NCBI GenBank assembly: GCA_026388255.1
Contig: JAPLKC010000133.1
Span: 1 to 50,439, forward strand
Reading direction: 5' to 3'
From: Pseudomonadota bacterium
GTDB lineage: Bacteria > Desulfobacterota > Syntrophorhabdia > Syntrophorhabdales > Syntrophorhabdaceae
Length of the DNA: 50,439 nt
Under the pieces are notes generated by a model. The model saw only the letters and a program-made list of their open reading frames with translations. It was not told the origin of the DNA and searched no databases. This document shows positions 43,014 to 50,439 of the stretch, one piece after another; the stretch's first letter is position 1; each line of letters begins with the position of its first letter. Both the position numbers and the translations under genes were made by a program.

Positions 43014-45152
43014 ATGGAAAAAGATAAAATCATCGGGTCCATCCTTTTACAGTGGATTACAATTTTTTTTCTGGTAGCCATCGTATTCATTTCTCTCGGC
43101 AGTTTATATTACCGCTATGAGGCTCAACGCATAAAAGACGATAAATACGAGGATTTATCCACGATTGCCAAATTGAAGGCAGATTCTATACAGGACTGGC
43201 GTAAACACAGGCTTGCCGATGTTCGCAGGGTGCCGGGTCCCCTTGTAAGGAAGGAGATGGCGCGCCTGCTTCACGATCCAACCGGCCCCGGCGCCAGAAC
43301 AGCGCTTCAGACACAGTTGAATATCAACAAAAAAGGCACTGTCTATGCAGATGCACTTTTTCTGGATACAAAGGGCAACATCCTGTTATCGGACAATCCC
43401 TACTCCGCACCTGTTGACCAGACCACGATGAGGGCGATAGAGCTTGCCCTTAAAGACCGTAGAGAGGTTTTGAGTGATTTTTTCCGTGATCCTAAGGGTC
43501 TTGTTTGCATAGACGCCGTGGCGCCGGTTCCTGATGACAGCGGCAAGCCTATAGCGATTGTGGTCCTCCGTAGCAAGGCAGCGGACTTCCTCTTTCCTCT
43601 CATCCAGACATGGCCTACTCCAAGCAAGACCGCCGAGACACTCCTTGTCTGCCGGGATGGCGATTCCATCCTGTTTCTGAATGATCTCAGACACAGGTCT
43701 GATACGGCGCTTAACCTGAGATTCCCCTTGAGCAACACTACTCTTCCGGCTGTTCAGGCCGTCCTCGGCGAATATGGCAGTTTTTTTGGCAGAGACTACC
43801 GGGGGATTGAAGTACTGGCTATATTGTTGCCGGTTCCACAATCGCCCTGGTTCGTCGTGGCAAAGGTAGATGCAGAGGAGATACTGGCAGAGATTAAATA
43901 CAGGGCATGGGTAATCACCATCATCGTAATCCTTCTCATGCTGATCGCAGCGGGGCTCATCAGTGGCGTGTATCAAAAGCGACAGGAAGTTGAGCGTAAA
44001 CTCGCGGAAGATGTTCTGAAGGAATCTGAGAGCAGGTTCCGGATTATCTTTGAGAGCAGCAAAGACGGCATCATCTTATTCGACGGAAAAACCAAAAATA
44101 TCATCCATGGAAACAACGCCATGGCTGAGCTGTTAGGATGCTTCAGTGAGGACCTGGTTGGCAGGTCCATTTCATCCCTGCACCCCGCAGAAGAGTGGTC
44201 AAACATTAAACATGAATTACAGAAACATTTGAGCGGTGAGCTTTCGGTTTCTTATGGGATTCCTGTTATCCGCATTGACAGCTCCGTCTTCTACGCGGAC
44301 ATCAGCTCAAGTCTCATAACGCTTGATGAAAAAGCCTACTTCTCCGCCTTCTTTCGCGACATTACCGAGCGTAAGCTTGCAGAGGAAACTATTAAATCCT
44401 CCCTCCGTGAAAAAGAGATCCTTCTGAAGGAAATCCAGCACAGGGTAAAGAATAACCTCCTTGCCATATCAGGCATCCTTGCCCTCCAGTTAGAGCGCAT
44501 AAAGGACAGCGAGTCAAAGGATGCCTTCATTACAAGCATGAACCGGATAAAGGCAATGACAAAAATACATAACAGACTATATCAATCCGAGGACTTCTCC
44601 CTTGTTGGCTTCAAGAAATATATGGAGGAACTCCTCTGGGAGCTTTCCCGTACTTACGGTTTCCCACAGAAAGACATCATAACGGATATCCAGGATATCT
44701 CCATTGACATCAATACGGCCATCCCGGCAGGTCTCATTATAAACGAGCTTGTGAGCAATGCCATGAAGCACGCCTTCCCCCCGGAGGGACGTGGGACCCC
44801 GGATCACCCGCAAGCGGGTACCCGCACTCCGGTGCAGGCGTGGGACGAGAGAAACCAAAGAGCGGAGGGTGAAGAGCAAAGAAACGTGATAACCGTCACC
44901 CTGAAAAAGGATGGAGAAAATGATGCTCGATCCCCCGCTAAACGAGGACAAGCCTCGCAACTCGTAACCCTTACTGTCTCCGATAACGGGATCGGATTCC
45001 CTGCCCATATAGATATCAAAAACACGGAATCAGTGGGGTTTTCACTGCTTGTCCAACTGGTGGAGCAAATTAACGGCACAATAGAATTAATAAAAGAAAA
45101 TGGTACACGATTCACGATCACCTTTTCCATTGATCAGGAGAAAACACCATGA
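43014..45152 (+). CDS. Membrane sensor histidine kinase (dCache-like, PAS, HisKA_2)
   Basis: This 712-aa kinase starts at the ATG at 43014, close after AGGAAGG; an upstream TTG would add nine residues. It has a TM helix (about 8-30), a periplasmic double-Cache-like domain (35-295), a TM helix (about 300-322) and a PAS domain (335-455). A HisKA_2 region with phospho-His476 in KEIQHRVKNNL and a HATPase (about 565-708, DNGIGF) follow. Compared with the adjacent kinase, the ATPase carries two extra segments (about 589-624 and 635-650), the second encoded by DNA similar to a nearby intergenic repeat. The core boxes look intact. It overlaps the next gene by 4 bp (ATGA), so the two form a unit. There is no receiver of its own; the REC domain of the next protein is a likely partner. 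Confidence 0.93.
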   Translation: MEKDKIIGSILLQWITIFFLVAIVFISLGSLYYRYEAQRIKDDKYEDLSTIAKLKADSIQDWRKHRLADVRRVPGPLVRKEMARLLHDPTGPGARTALQTQLNINKKGTVYADALFLDTKGNILLSDNPYSAPVDQTTMRAIELALKDRREVLSDFFRDPKGLVCIDAVAPVPDDSGKPIAIVVLRSKAADFLFPLIQTWPTPSKTAETLLVCRDGDSILFLNDLRHRSDTALNLRFPLSNTTLPAVQAVLGEYGSFFGRDYRGIEVLAILLPVPQSPWFVVAKVDAEEILAEIKYRAWVITIIVILLMLIAAGLISGVYQKRQEVERKLAEDVLKESESRFRIIFESSKDGIILFDGKTKNIIHGNNAMAELLGCFSEDLVGRSISSLHPAEEWSNIKHELQKHLSGELSVSYGIPVIRIDSSVFYADISSSLITLDEKAYFSAFFRDITERKLAEETIKSSLREKEILLKEIQHRVKNNLLAISGILALQLERIKDSESKDAFITSMNRIKAMTKIHNRLYQSEDFSLVGFKKYMEELLWELSRTYGFPQKDIITDIQDISIDINTAIPAGLIINELVSNAMKHAFPPEGRGTPDHPQAGTRTPVQAWDERNQRAEGEEQRNVITVTLKKDGENDARSPAKRGQASQLVTLTVSDNGIGFPAHIDIKNTESVGFSLLVQLVEQINGTIELIKENGTRFTITFSIDQEKTP

Positions 45153-48100
45153 ATAAGCAACAGGAATACAAAAAGACCATCCTTCTCGTTGAAGATGAAG
45201 CATTGATCGCTGTCATTGAGAGGGAGACATTAAAACGGCATGGCTTCAATGTCATTCTTGCCTACAGTGGAGAAAAGGCAATTGAAGCTGCGCAAACCGC
45301 CGCGGATATTAACCTCATCCTTATGGATATCAACCTGGGGAAAGGAAAGATGGACGGCACAGAGGCGGCAGAGGCCATTCTCAAAGAGAGAGACATCCCC
45401 ATACTCTTTCTCTCAAACTATACCCTGCCGGAGGTAGTAGAGAAGACCGAGAAGATTACCTCCTACGGGTATGTGGTAAAAGATTCAGGAGAGACGGTGC
45501 TTCTGGCTTCCATCAAGATGGCATTCAAGCTGCATGAGGTCCTCAATAAGTTACAGGAACAGAAACATAAAATTGAGACAGCAAATGAAGAACTCCATGC
45601 CGCGTTGACTCAGATCGAAATGTCAAACCTGATGCTCACTGCCTCTTACGCGGAGATACTGGAAGGGAAAGAACTGTTCCGAACAACCTTATACAGTATT
45701 GGCGATGCTGTGATTACCGCCAACACGCATGGCATTGTCCGGCATATGAATCCTGTGGCTGAAGCTTTGACCGGATGGACTGAAGGAGAGGCAAGAGAAA
45801 AAAACATTGATGAGATTTTCCATATTATAAACGAAGAGAAACGCGATATTGTTGAAAACCCTGTTAAACGTGTACTGAGGGAAGGAACGGTGGTGGGGCT
45901 TGCCAATCATACTCTTCTTATATCAAAAGATGGCAATGAAATCCCCATCGCTGACAGCGGTTCACCAATAAAGGACGCGGCGGGAAAAATCTTCGGCGTC
46001 GTGCTTGTCTTCAGTGATCAGACAAAGGAACGGGCAGCCGATAAAAAGATTCAGGCAAGCGAAAAGCTCTTCAAAAACCTGTATCAGGAAAGTTCCATCC
46101 CGACCTTCACCTGGCAGAAAAAGGATGAAGACTTTATTCTTGTAGATTTTAACCGCGCAGCAGATCATATTTCTAACGGCAAAGCACGCGGCTTTCTTGG
46201 AAACAGCGCTGCGTGTATGTATGAAAACAGACCGGAAATTCTCAGCAAAATGAGCCTTTGCTTCAAAGAACACCGCACCTTGATGCATGAAGCAGTTTCC
46301 ATGAACTTCGCGCCGGGAAGATTCCTGTCAATAAATTATAGTTTCATTCCTCCGGATATGATCATCGTCCATTTTCAGGACCAAACAGACCGCAAGCAAG
46401 CTGAAGAAAAATTGAAAGAATCTGAGGAGAAATACCGTGCCTACATGGACAACGCAAGTGACGCAATCCTGATTTCAGATTCTGAGGGGGGTTTTCTTGA
46501 GGCAAACAAGAAAGCAGAGGCCCTTCTGGGCTACACGAAGGAAGAACTGACGGGCATGGACATTAACCGGATTCACCCGAAAGAGGAACTTGCGAGGGTT
46601 ATGGACGTTTTCAAGGGTATAATGGAAGCAAGGTTGATTTGCTGTAACGATACGAGGGTGTTGAGAAAAGACGGATCGTTCGTTCCTGTTGATATATCGG
46701 GTTCTGCTATTGATTATCTCGGGAAAAAGGTGGCCCTGGGAATTTTTATAGACATCACCGAGCGCAAGCAAGCTGAAGAAAAGCTCCGTGCGTCAGAGAG
46801 ACGTTTTGCAGACATTATCAATTTTCTTCCCGATGCAACACTTGCAATAGATAATAAAGGCAGGGTTATCGCATGGAATAAGGCGATTGAAGAAATGACC
46901 GGTGTTCCTGCAGAGGAGATGCTCGGCAAGGGTGATTATGAATATGCTATTCCTTTTTATGGGAATCGGCGGCCCATCCTGATTAATTTTGTTTTTACCT
47001 GGAATCAGGATCTTGAAAAACAGTATGACTTTATCAAAAAGGAAGGCGACACCATCACCACGGAAACAAGTGTGCCATTTGTGCGCGGACAGAACAGAGT
47101 CCTCTGGGCAAAGGCCGGCCCTCTTTACGACACCCTGGGGAATGTTATCGGTGCGATTGAATCCATCCGTGATATAACCGAACGCAAACAGGTTGAGGAA
47201 AAGCTTAAACGACAAACCGATGCCATGGAAGCTTCGATGGATGGTATGGCCATAACTGACAAAGATCAAAAATTCGTTTATATGAATGAATATCATGCCA
47301 GAATTTATGGTTATGATACGGCTCAGGAATTAATAGGAAAATCATGGCATGTTTTCTATGATGAAGATGAGATGCACAGATTCAGACAAAATATTATTCC
47401 GGATTTCATCCGGGAAGGACATTGGCAAGGCGAGATAACAGGAAAGAAAAAAGATGGAAGCGTCTTTCATCAAGAGTTATCATTAACGGCAATCGAAAAT
47501 GGCGGGCTGATTTGTGTTGTCCATGACATCACAAAACGCAAACATGCAGAGGAGGCGATACGAGAGGCCGAGGAGAAATATCGTAACATCTTCGAGAACA
47601 TCATTGTAGGCTTATACCAGGTAAGCCCTGAAGGACGCTTCATAACCGCTAACCCTGCCGCTGCCCGTATACTCGGATATGAGTCGCCTGAAGAATTAAT
47701 CAGCACAATTACGGATATCGGGTCCCAAATCTATGTATGTCCTGAGGACCGTGCCGGGGCGCTCGAGCTTTTAAGAAAAGATGGGTTTTTCAAGAACTTC
47801 GAGGTGCAAAACCGCCAAAAAGATGGAAATATTATCTGGGTCATGGCCAATATCCATGTTGTTCGAGATGATCAGGGTAAAGTATTATACTATGAAGGAA
47901 CAATCCGGGACATCACCGACCGCAAACTCGCCGAAGATAAGATCAAAACCCTCCTCTCCCAAAAGGAACTCATTCTCCGCGAGGTTCACCACAGGATCAA
48001 GAACAACATGAACGTTATCATGAGCCTCTTCTCCCTGCAATCGAGTACGCTCAAGGACCCGGCAGTCATCTCTTCACTTGAAGATGCGAGGAGCCGTGTC

Positions 48101-48556
48101 CAGAGTATGATGATTTTGTACGATAAGCTCTACCGGTCTACAGATTTTAGAGCAATATCAGCGAAGGAGTACCTCACCTCTCTGGTTGATGAAATTGTCA
48201 TGAATTTCCCCAACCGGATATCAATAACAGTTGAGAAACAGATTGATGACCATATCCTTAGCGCAAAGATATTATCTCCTATCGGCATCATCCTTAATGA
48301 ATTACTTACGAACGCAATGAAACACGCCTTTATAGAGAGAGAAAACGGAATCCTGGGGATATCCCTTTTGATAAAGGACAACCATGCAACCATCATTGTA
48401 CAGGATAACGGCACAGGTATTCCTGAATCGATTGATATTGCAACCTCTACCGGATTCGGGCTACAGCTTGTCGACATACTCACGGAACAGCTTGAAGGAA
48501 CCGTCAGGATTGAACGGGAGAAGGGGACAAGGTTCGTTTTGGAATTTGAAATATAG
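45149..48556 (+). CDS. REC / six-PAS / HisKA_2 sensor kinase
   Basis: This 1135-aa cytoplasmic protein starts with a receiver (8-130, Asp60 in LILMDINLGKG, Lys in YVVKDSGE). Six PAS domains follow (about 172-300, 305-415, 425-545, 547-680, 685-800, 805-930). The HisKA_2 domain has its phospho-His at 948 (EVHHRIKNNMN, usual HisKA_2 spacing), and the HATPase covers about 1040-1133 (DNGTGI and FGLQL). There is no membrane segment. The N-terminal receiver lets it accept phosphate from another kinase, plausibly the one encoded just upstream, and then act as a kinase itself. Its fourth PAS shares GKGDYEYAIPF with the second PAS of the kinase at 20815, a sign of domain shuffling. Confidence 0.93.
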   Translation: MNKQQEYKKTILLVEDEALIAVIERETLKRHGFNVILAYSGEKAIEAAQTAADINLILMDINLGKGKMDGTEAAEAILKERDIPILFLSNYTLPEVVEKTEKITSYGYVVKDSGETVLLASIKMAFKLHEVLNKLQEQKHKIETANEELHAALTQIEMSNLMLTASYAEILEGKELFRTTLYSIGDAVITANTHGIVRHMNPVAEALTGWTEGEAREKNIDEIFHIINEEKRDIVENPVKRVLREGTVVGLANHTLLISKDGNEIPIADSGSPIKDAAGKIFGVVLVFSDQTKERAADKKIQASEKLFKNLYQESSIPTFTWQKKDEDFILVDFNRAADHISNGKARGFLGNSAACMYENRPEILSKMSLCFKEHRTLMHEAVSMNFAPGRFLSINYSFIPPDMIIVHFQDQTDRKQAEEKLKESEEKYRAYMDNASDAILISDSEGGFLEANKKAEALLGYTKEELTGMDINRIHPKEELARVMDVFKGIMEARLICCNDTRVLRKDGSFVPVDISGSAIDYLGKKVALGIFIDITERKQAEEKLRASERRFADIINFLPDATLAIDNKGRVIAWNKAIEEMTGVPAEEMLGKGDYEYAIPFYGNRRPILINFVFTWNQDLEKQYDFIKKEGDTITTETSVPFVRGQNRVLWAKAGPLYDTLGNVIGAIESIRDITERKQVEEKLKRQTDAMEASMDGMAITDKDQKFVYMNEYHARIYGYDTAQELIGKSWHVFYDEDEMHRFRQNIIPDFIREGHWQGEITGKKKDGSVFHQELSLTAIENGGLICVVHDITKRKHAEEAIREAEEKYRNIFENIIVGLYQVSPEGRFITANPAAARILGYESPEELISTITDIGSQIYVCPEDRAGALELLRKDGFFKNFEVQNRQKDGNIIWVMANIHVVRDDQGKVLYYEGTIRDITDRKLAEDKIKTLLSQKELILREVHHRIKNNMNVIMSLFSLQSSTLKDPAVISSLEDARSRVQSMMILYDKLYRSTDFRAISAKEYLTSLVDEIVMNFPNRISITVEKQIDDHILSAKILSPIGIILNELLTNAMKHAFIERENGILGISLLIKDNHATIIVQDNGTGIPESIDIATSTGFGLQLVDILTEQLEGTVRIEREKGTRFVLEFEI

Positions 48557-48660
48557 GGAATAGTTTAGAGGCAGTGAATAGTGGATAGGGGAAAGAAAAA
48601 AGGCAGGGTGAAGGTGATTTGATTTCGGATTTTGGATATCGGATTTGCGATTGCGGATCT

Positions 48661-48696
48661 TTTCCGTCACTCCCGTGGAAACGGGAGTGACGGAAA
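48661..48696. repeat. 16-bp perfect palindromic repeat
   Basis: TTTCCGTCACTCCCGT (48661-48676) and its exact inverse (48681-48696) surround a GGAA loop. It belongs to the same general class as the hairpins inside the dispersed element. Downstream (48742-48757) is CGAGGACAAGCTTCGC, which also occurs, with one change, inside the kinase gene at 44943-44958. Confidence 0.8.
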
Positions 48697-48807
48697 GAAC
48701 ACCGGATACCCTCTGGGTTCCCGCTCCCCGATAGAACCATTCGAGGACAAGCTTCGCGGGCATGACGGGCAAGCGGATGCGTGGACGGGCAAGCGATTGG
48801 GAATGAA

Positions 48808-49098
48808 ATGAAACAATTCTATGTCTATATGCTATGCAGTAAACGAAACGGAACCCTCTATACAGGCGTAACCTCCGACCTCATAAAACGTATCTATGAA
48901 CATAAAAACAACCTGGTTGAGGGCTTTACCAATTCATACAGTGTCCACCGACTTGTCTGGTATGAACAACATGAATCAGCCGAATCAGCTATTACCCGTG
49001 AAAAACAGCTAAAAAAATGGAACAGGGCATGGAAGTTGGATTTGATTGAAAAAAATAATTCTGAGTGGAATGATTTATATGAGAATATATGTAAGTAA
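48808..49098 (+). CDS. Single-domain GIY-YIG endonuclease (UPF0213-like)
   Basis: This 96-aa protein starts at the ATG at 48808, where the family homology begins. It has the motif in the form YVYMLCSKRNGTLYTGVT, a catalytic-type Arg in LIKRIYEHKN, and Glu residues in WYEQHES and AITREKQLKKW, as in the UPF0213 group of small GIY-YIG proteins. These are stand-alone nuclease-like proteins of uncertain role. The gene is flanked on both sides by palindromic repeats (48661-48757 and 49112-49212), and an in-frame upstream GTG at 48781 lies within repeat-like sequence. Link to repeat mobility is inference. Confidence 0.9.
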   Translation: MKQFYVYMLCSKRNGTLYTGVTSDLIKRIYEHKNNLVEGFTNSYSVHRLVWYEQHESAESAITREKQLKKWNRAWKLDLIEKNNSEWNDLYENICK

Positions 49099-49111
49099 GG
49101 ATTTGATAAAA

Positions 49112-49212
49112 CCTCTGGAATCCAGTGCTTCAATGTGTTCTGGAATCCAGTGCTTGTGCTCTTCAGGGTATTCACGGGAGTGACGGTTTTTTTACTTTTT
49201 ACGAGTGCATCA
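49112..49212. repeat. Dispersed palindromic element (copy 3, left end lost)
   Basis: It contains the half-element GGAATCCAGTGCTTGTGC, then CTTCAGGGTATTCACGGGAG, and ends TTTTTACGAGTGCATCA, almost the same as the right half of 33413-33580. No left terminal repeat is visible. It lies between the GIY-YIG gene and cheD. Confidence 0.75.
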
Positions 49213-49240
49213 ATTACGAGTGGTGAATAGGTAATGTTAA

Positions 49241-49837
49241 ATGAAAATTAAAATTTTGAAAAACTATAAGCATATTACTATTAGTCCTGGTGAATATTAC
49301 GTTTCTAATGAAGAGGTTTTGATTACCACACTATTGGGTTCTTGCGTTTCGGCTTGCCTTTATGACCATTACAATAAAATCGTCGGGATGAACCACTTTC
49401 TGCTTAGCAGCAAGCGTTACTCCAGAGACATGCCTATTCATACTACAGACGCAGGCCGTTATGGCATCCATTCAATGGAGTTGCTGATCAATGAGATGCT
49501 GAAACGGGGCGCAGTGCGAGGTAATTTAAAAGCCAAAGCCTTTGGAGGGGGTTCTGTTCTGAGAACCATCAATTCACCCACAAGTAATTATTTTGCGGTT
49601 GGAGAAGTAAATGTACGATTTATTCGGGAATTTCTTAAAAACGAAAATATACCCTTGGTTTCTTCCGATTTAGGAGGCTTTGCCGGAAGAGTGATTTATT
49701 TTTATTCAGAGGATTTTTCCGTTAATGTAAAAAAAATGGCCAAAACAGGCGGCAGCCTGATAAAAAAAGAAGAGCAATACTGGAAAAAATCCATGCAGAA
49801 GCAAGAGGAAACAGAAACACAGATCGATCTGTGGTAA
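49241..49837 (+). CDS. cheD: Chemoreceptor glutamine deamidase CheD
   Basis: This 198-aa protein deamidates (or demethylates) receptor glutamines to fit the methylation system. The catalytic triad is visible: Thr29, Cys35 in LLGSCVSACLYD, and His52 in GMNHFLL, with the same 6- and 17-residue spacings as in characterised CheD. Further family segments are TTDAGRYGIHSMELLI and AKAFGGGSVL. The C-terminus is about 30 residues longer than in minimal CheD and rich in Lys and Gln. It is about 17 kb from cheA and 250 bp ahead of a CheY-like gene, so it probably serves the cluster at 20-33 kb, or another one beyond the right edge. Confidence 0.95.
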   Translation: MKIKILKNYKHITISPGEYYVSNEEVLITTLLGSCVSACLYDHYNKIVGMNHFLLSSKRYSRDMPIHTTDAGRYGIHSMELLINEMLKRGAVRGNLKAKAFGGGSVLRTINSPTSNYFAVGEVNVRFIREFLKNENIPLVSSDLGGFAGRVIYFYSEDFSVNVKKMAKTGGSLIKKEEQYWKKSMQKQEETETQIDLW

Positions 49838-49940
49838 AATAGATAATGTTTTAAGCGGTAAACGGTTTTGTATTATTTTGTTGACATATTTTTAGCCGCA
49901 GACAAGATCGGACAAGTGGTAAATCCATTTTTTTTGTCTG

Positions 49941-49977
49941 CCGTTGTCCGCAGTTGTCGAGCGCAAGCGGGCGGCAG
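49941..49977. repeat. Dispersed 37-bp repeat (inverse of 28803-28841)
   Basis: Sequence CCGTTGTCCGCAGTTGTCGA and the following GCGCAAGCGGGCGGCA match the inverse of 28803-28841 with few changes. It lies in the spacer between cheD and the last receiver gene. No coding potential is visible. Confidence 0.7.
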
Positions 49978-50089
49978 AAAAAGATTTTTAAACAATAACT
50001 GAGGAAATATTTTACATTCATTTTTTATCATTTTCTATCTCGACAATGGGTAGCACCCGAATGTATGGTAAAGGAGGAACATAAATTAT

Positions 50090-50439
50090 ATGATAAAAAA
50101 AATCTTAATTGTTGACGATGCTCCTGTAGCACGGAGAATTCTTAAGAGTTGCATTCCAAGGGCTGAAGAGTACGATTTTTATGAAGCCGAAGACGGAGCT
50201 GCAGGGTTGGCAACATTCAAAAGCATTCAGCCGGATGTGACATTTCTGGATATCAATATGCCGAATATGAACGGTACGTTATGTCTAAAAGAGATTAAAA
50301 AAGTTGATCCCAATGCCATTGTCATTATATGTTCGTCAGAGACTAATCCGGAGTTACTTACAGAAGTGACGTCTCTTGGGGCATTTGTTGTTGTTAAAAA
50401 ACCGCCAACCAGAGAATCCATTCAAGATGCTCTATCCAA
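50090..50439 (+). CDS. CheY-like response regulator, cut by the window edge
   Basis: This partial receiver (116 residues visible) starts at the ATG at 50090, 12 bases after AAGGAGG. The acidic pocket is in ILIVDDAPVARRIL, the phospho-acceptor Asp54 in TFLDINMPNMNG, Ser in ICSSETN and Lys in VVKKPPTRESI. The stop lies beyond the window. It follows cheD by 252 bp and probably belongs to the same chemosensory unit. Confidence 0.9.
   Translation, partial: MIKKILIVDDAPVARRILKSCIPRAEEYDFYEAEDGAAGLATFKSIQPDVTFLDINMPNMNGTLCLKEIKKVDPNAIVIICSSETNPELLTEVTSLGAFVVVKKPPTRESIQDALS

Overview
The window looks like the chromosome of a strict anaerobe, most plausibly a Desulfobacterota (deltaproteobacterial) lineage with a Wood-Ljungdahl pathway, possibly syntrophic. 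The grounds are a monofunctional CooS-type CO dehydrogenase next to the corrinoid protein small subunit AcsD, a RACo-type corrinoid activator, CooC and FolD, together with very large PAS-rich hybrid kinases, a HAMP-repeat chemoreceptor and palindromic repeats between genes. The lineage is inferred from gene content, not from a phylogeny.

Region 1 (1-7590, all on the minus strand) is a carbonyl-branch C1 operon. In transcription order it runs RACo-like activator, cooC, folD, a DUF4258/DUF2283 toxin-antitoxin-like pair, a 71-aa unknown protein, acsD and cooS. The operon is cut by the left window edge, so acsB/acsC/acsE are not visible. A divergent IclR regulator (7877-8641) faces it across 286 bp that hold a sigma70-like promoter and several palindromes.

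Region 2 (8683-20262) is mostly housekeeping: corA, truA, a small lipoprotein, gyrA, gpsA, a DUF6125-like protein and eno. It also holds a DsbC-like periplasmic oxidoreductase, an unrecognised 267-aa protein and a decayed MNT/HEPN pair. Repeats fill the long spacers.

Region 3 (20330-32972, minus strand) is a chemosensory cluster. In transcription order it runs degenerate receiver, STAS protein, cheY, cheA, short cheR, MBL-fold hydrolase, a soluble poly-HAMP chemoreceptor broken by two exact tandem duplications, cheW, hybrid kinase and single-domain receiver. There is no cheB. CheD lies apart at 49241.

Region 4 (33969-48556, plus strand) is a phosphorelay and c-di-GMP cluster. It holds an orphan membrane sensor domain, a 2066-aa hybrid kinase (CHASE, eight PAS, HisKA, ATPase, two REC, HPt), a receiver, a REC-GGDEF cyclase, a REC protein with a C4 zinc-ribbon-like tail, and two HisKA_2-type kinases that overlap by 4 bp. 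Together regions 3 and 4 suggest a dense sensory network able to feed into c-di-GMP; no flagellar gene is present.

Region 5 (48557-50439) has a GIY-YIG nuclease gene flanked by palindromic repeats, cheD, and the start of another CheY-like receiver cut by the window edge.

No rRNA, tRNA, CRISPR array or complete insertion sequence was recognised. The most interesting signals are the broken chemoreceptor, repeat-like insertions inside kinase ATPase domains, a dispersed element with terminal inverted repeats, and the unusual chemosensory components: a CheA with MshEN-like repeats, a receiver lacking its phospho-Asp, and a CheR without its N-terminal domain.
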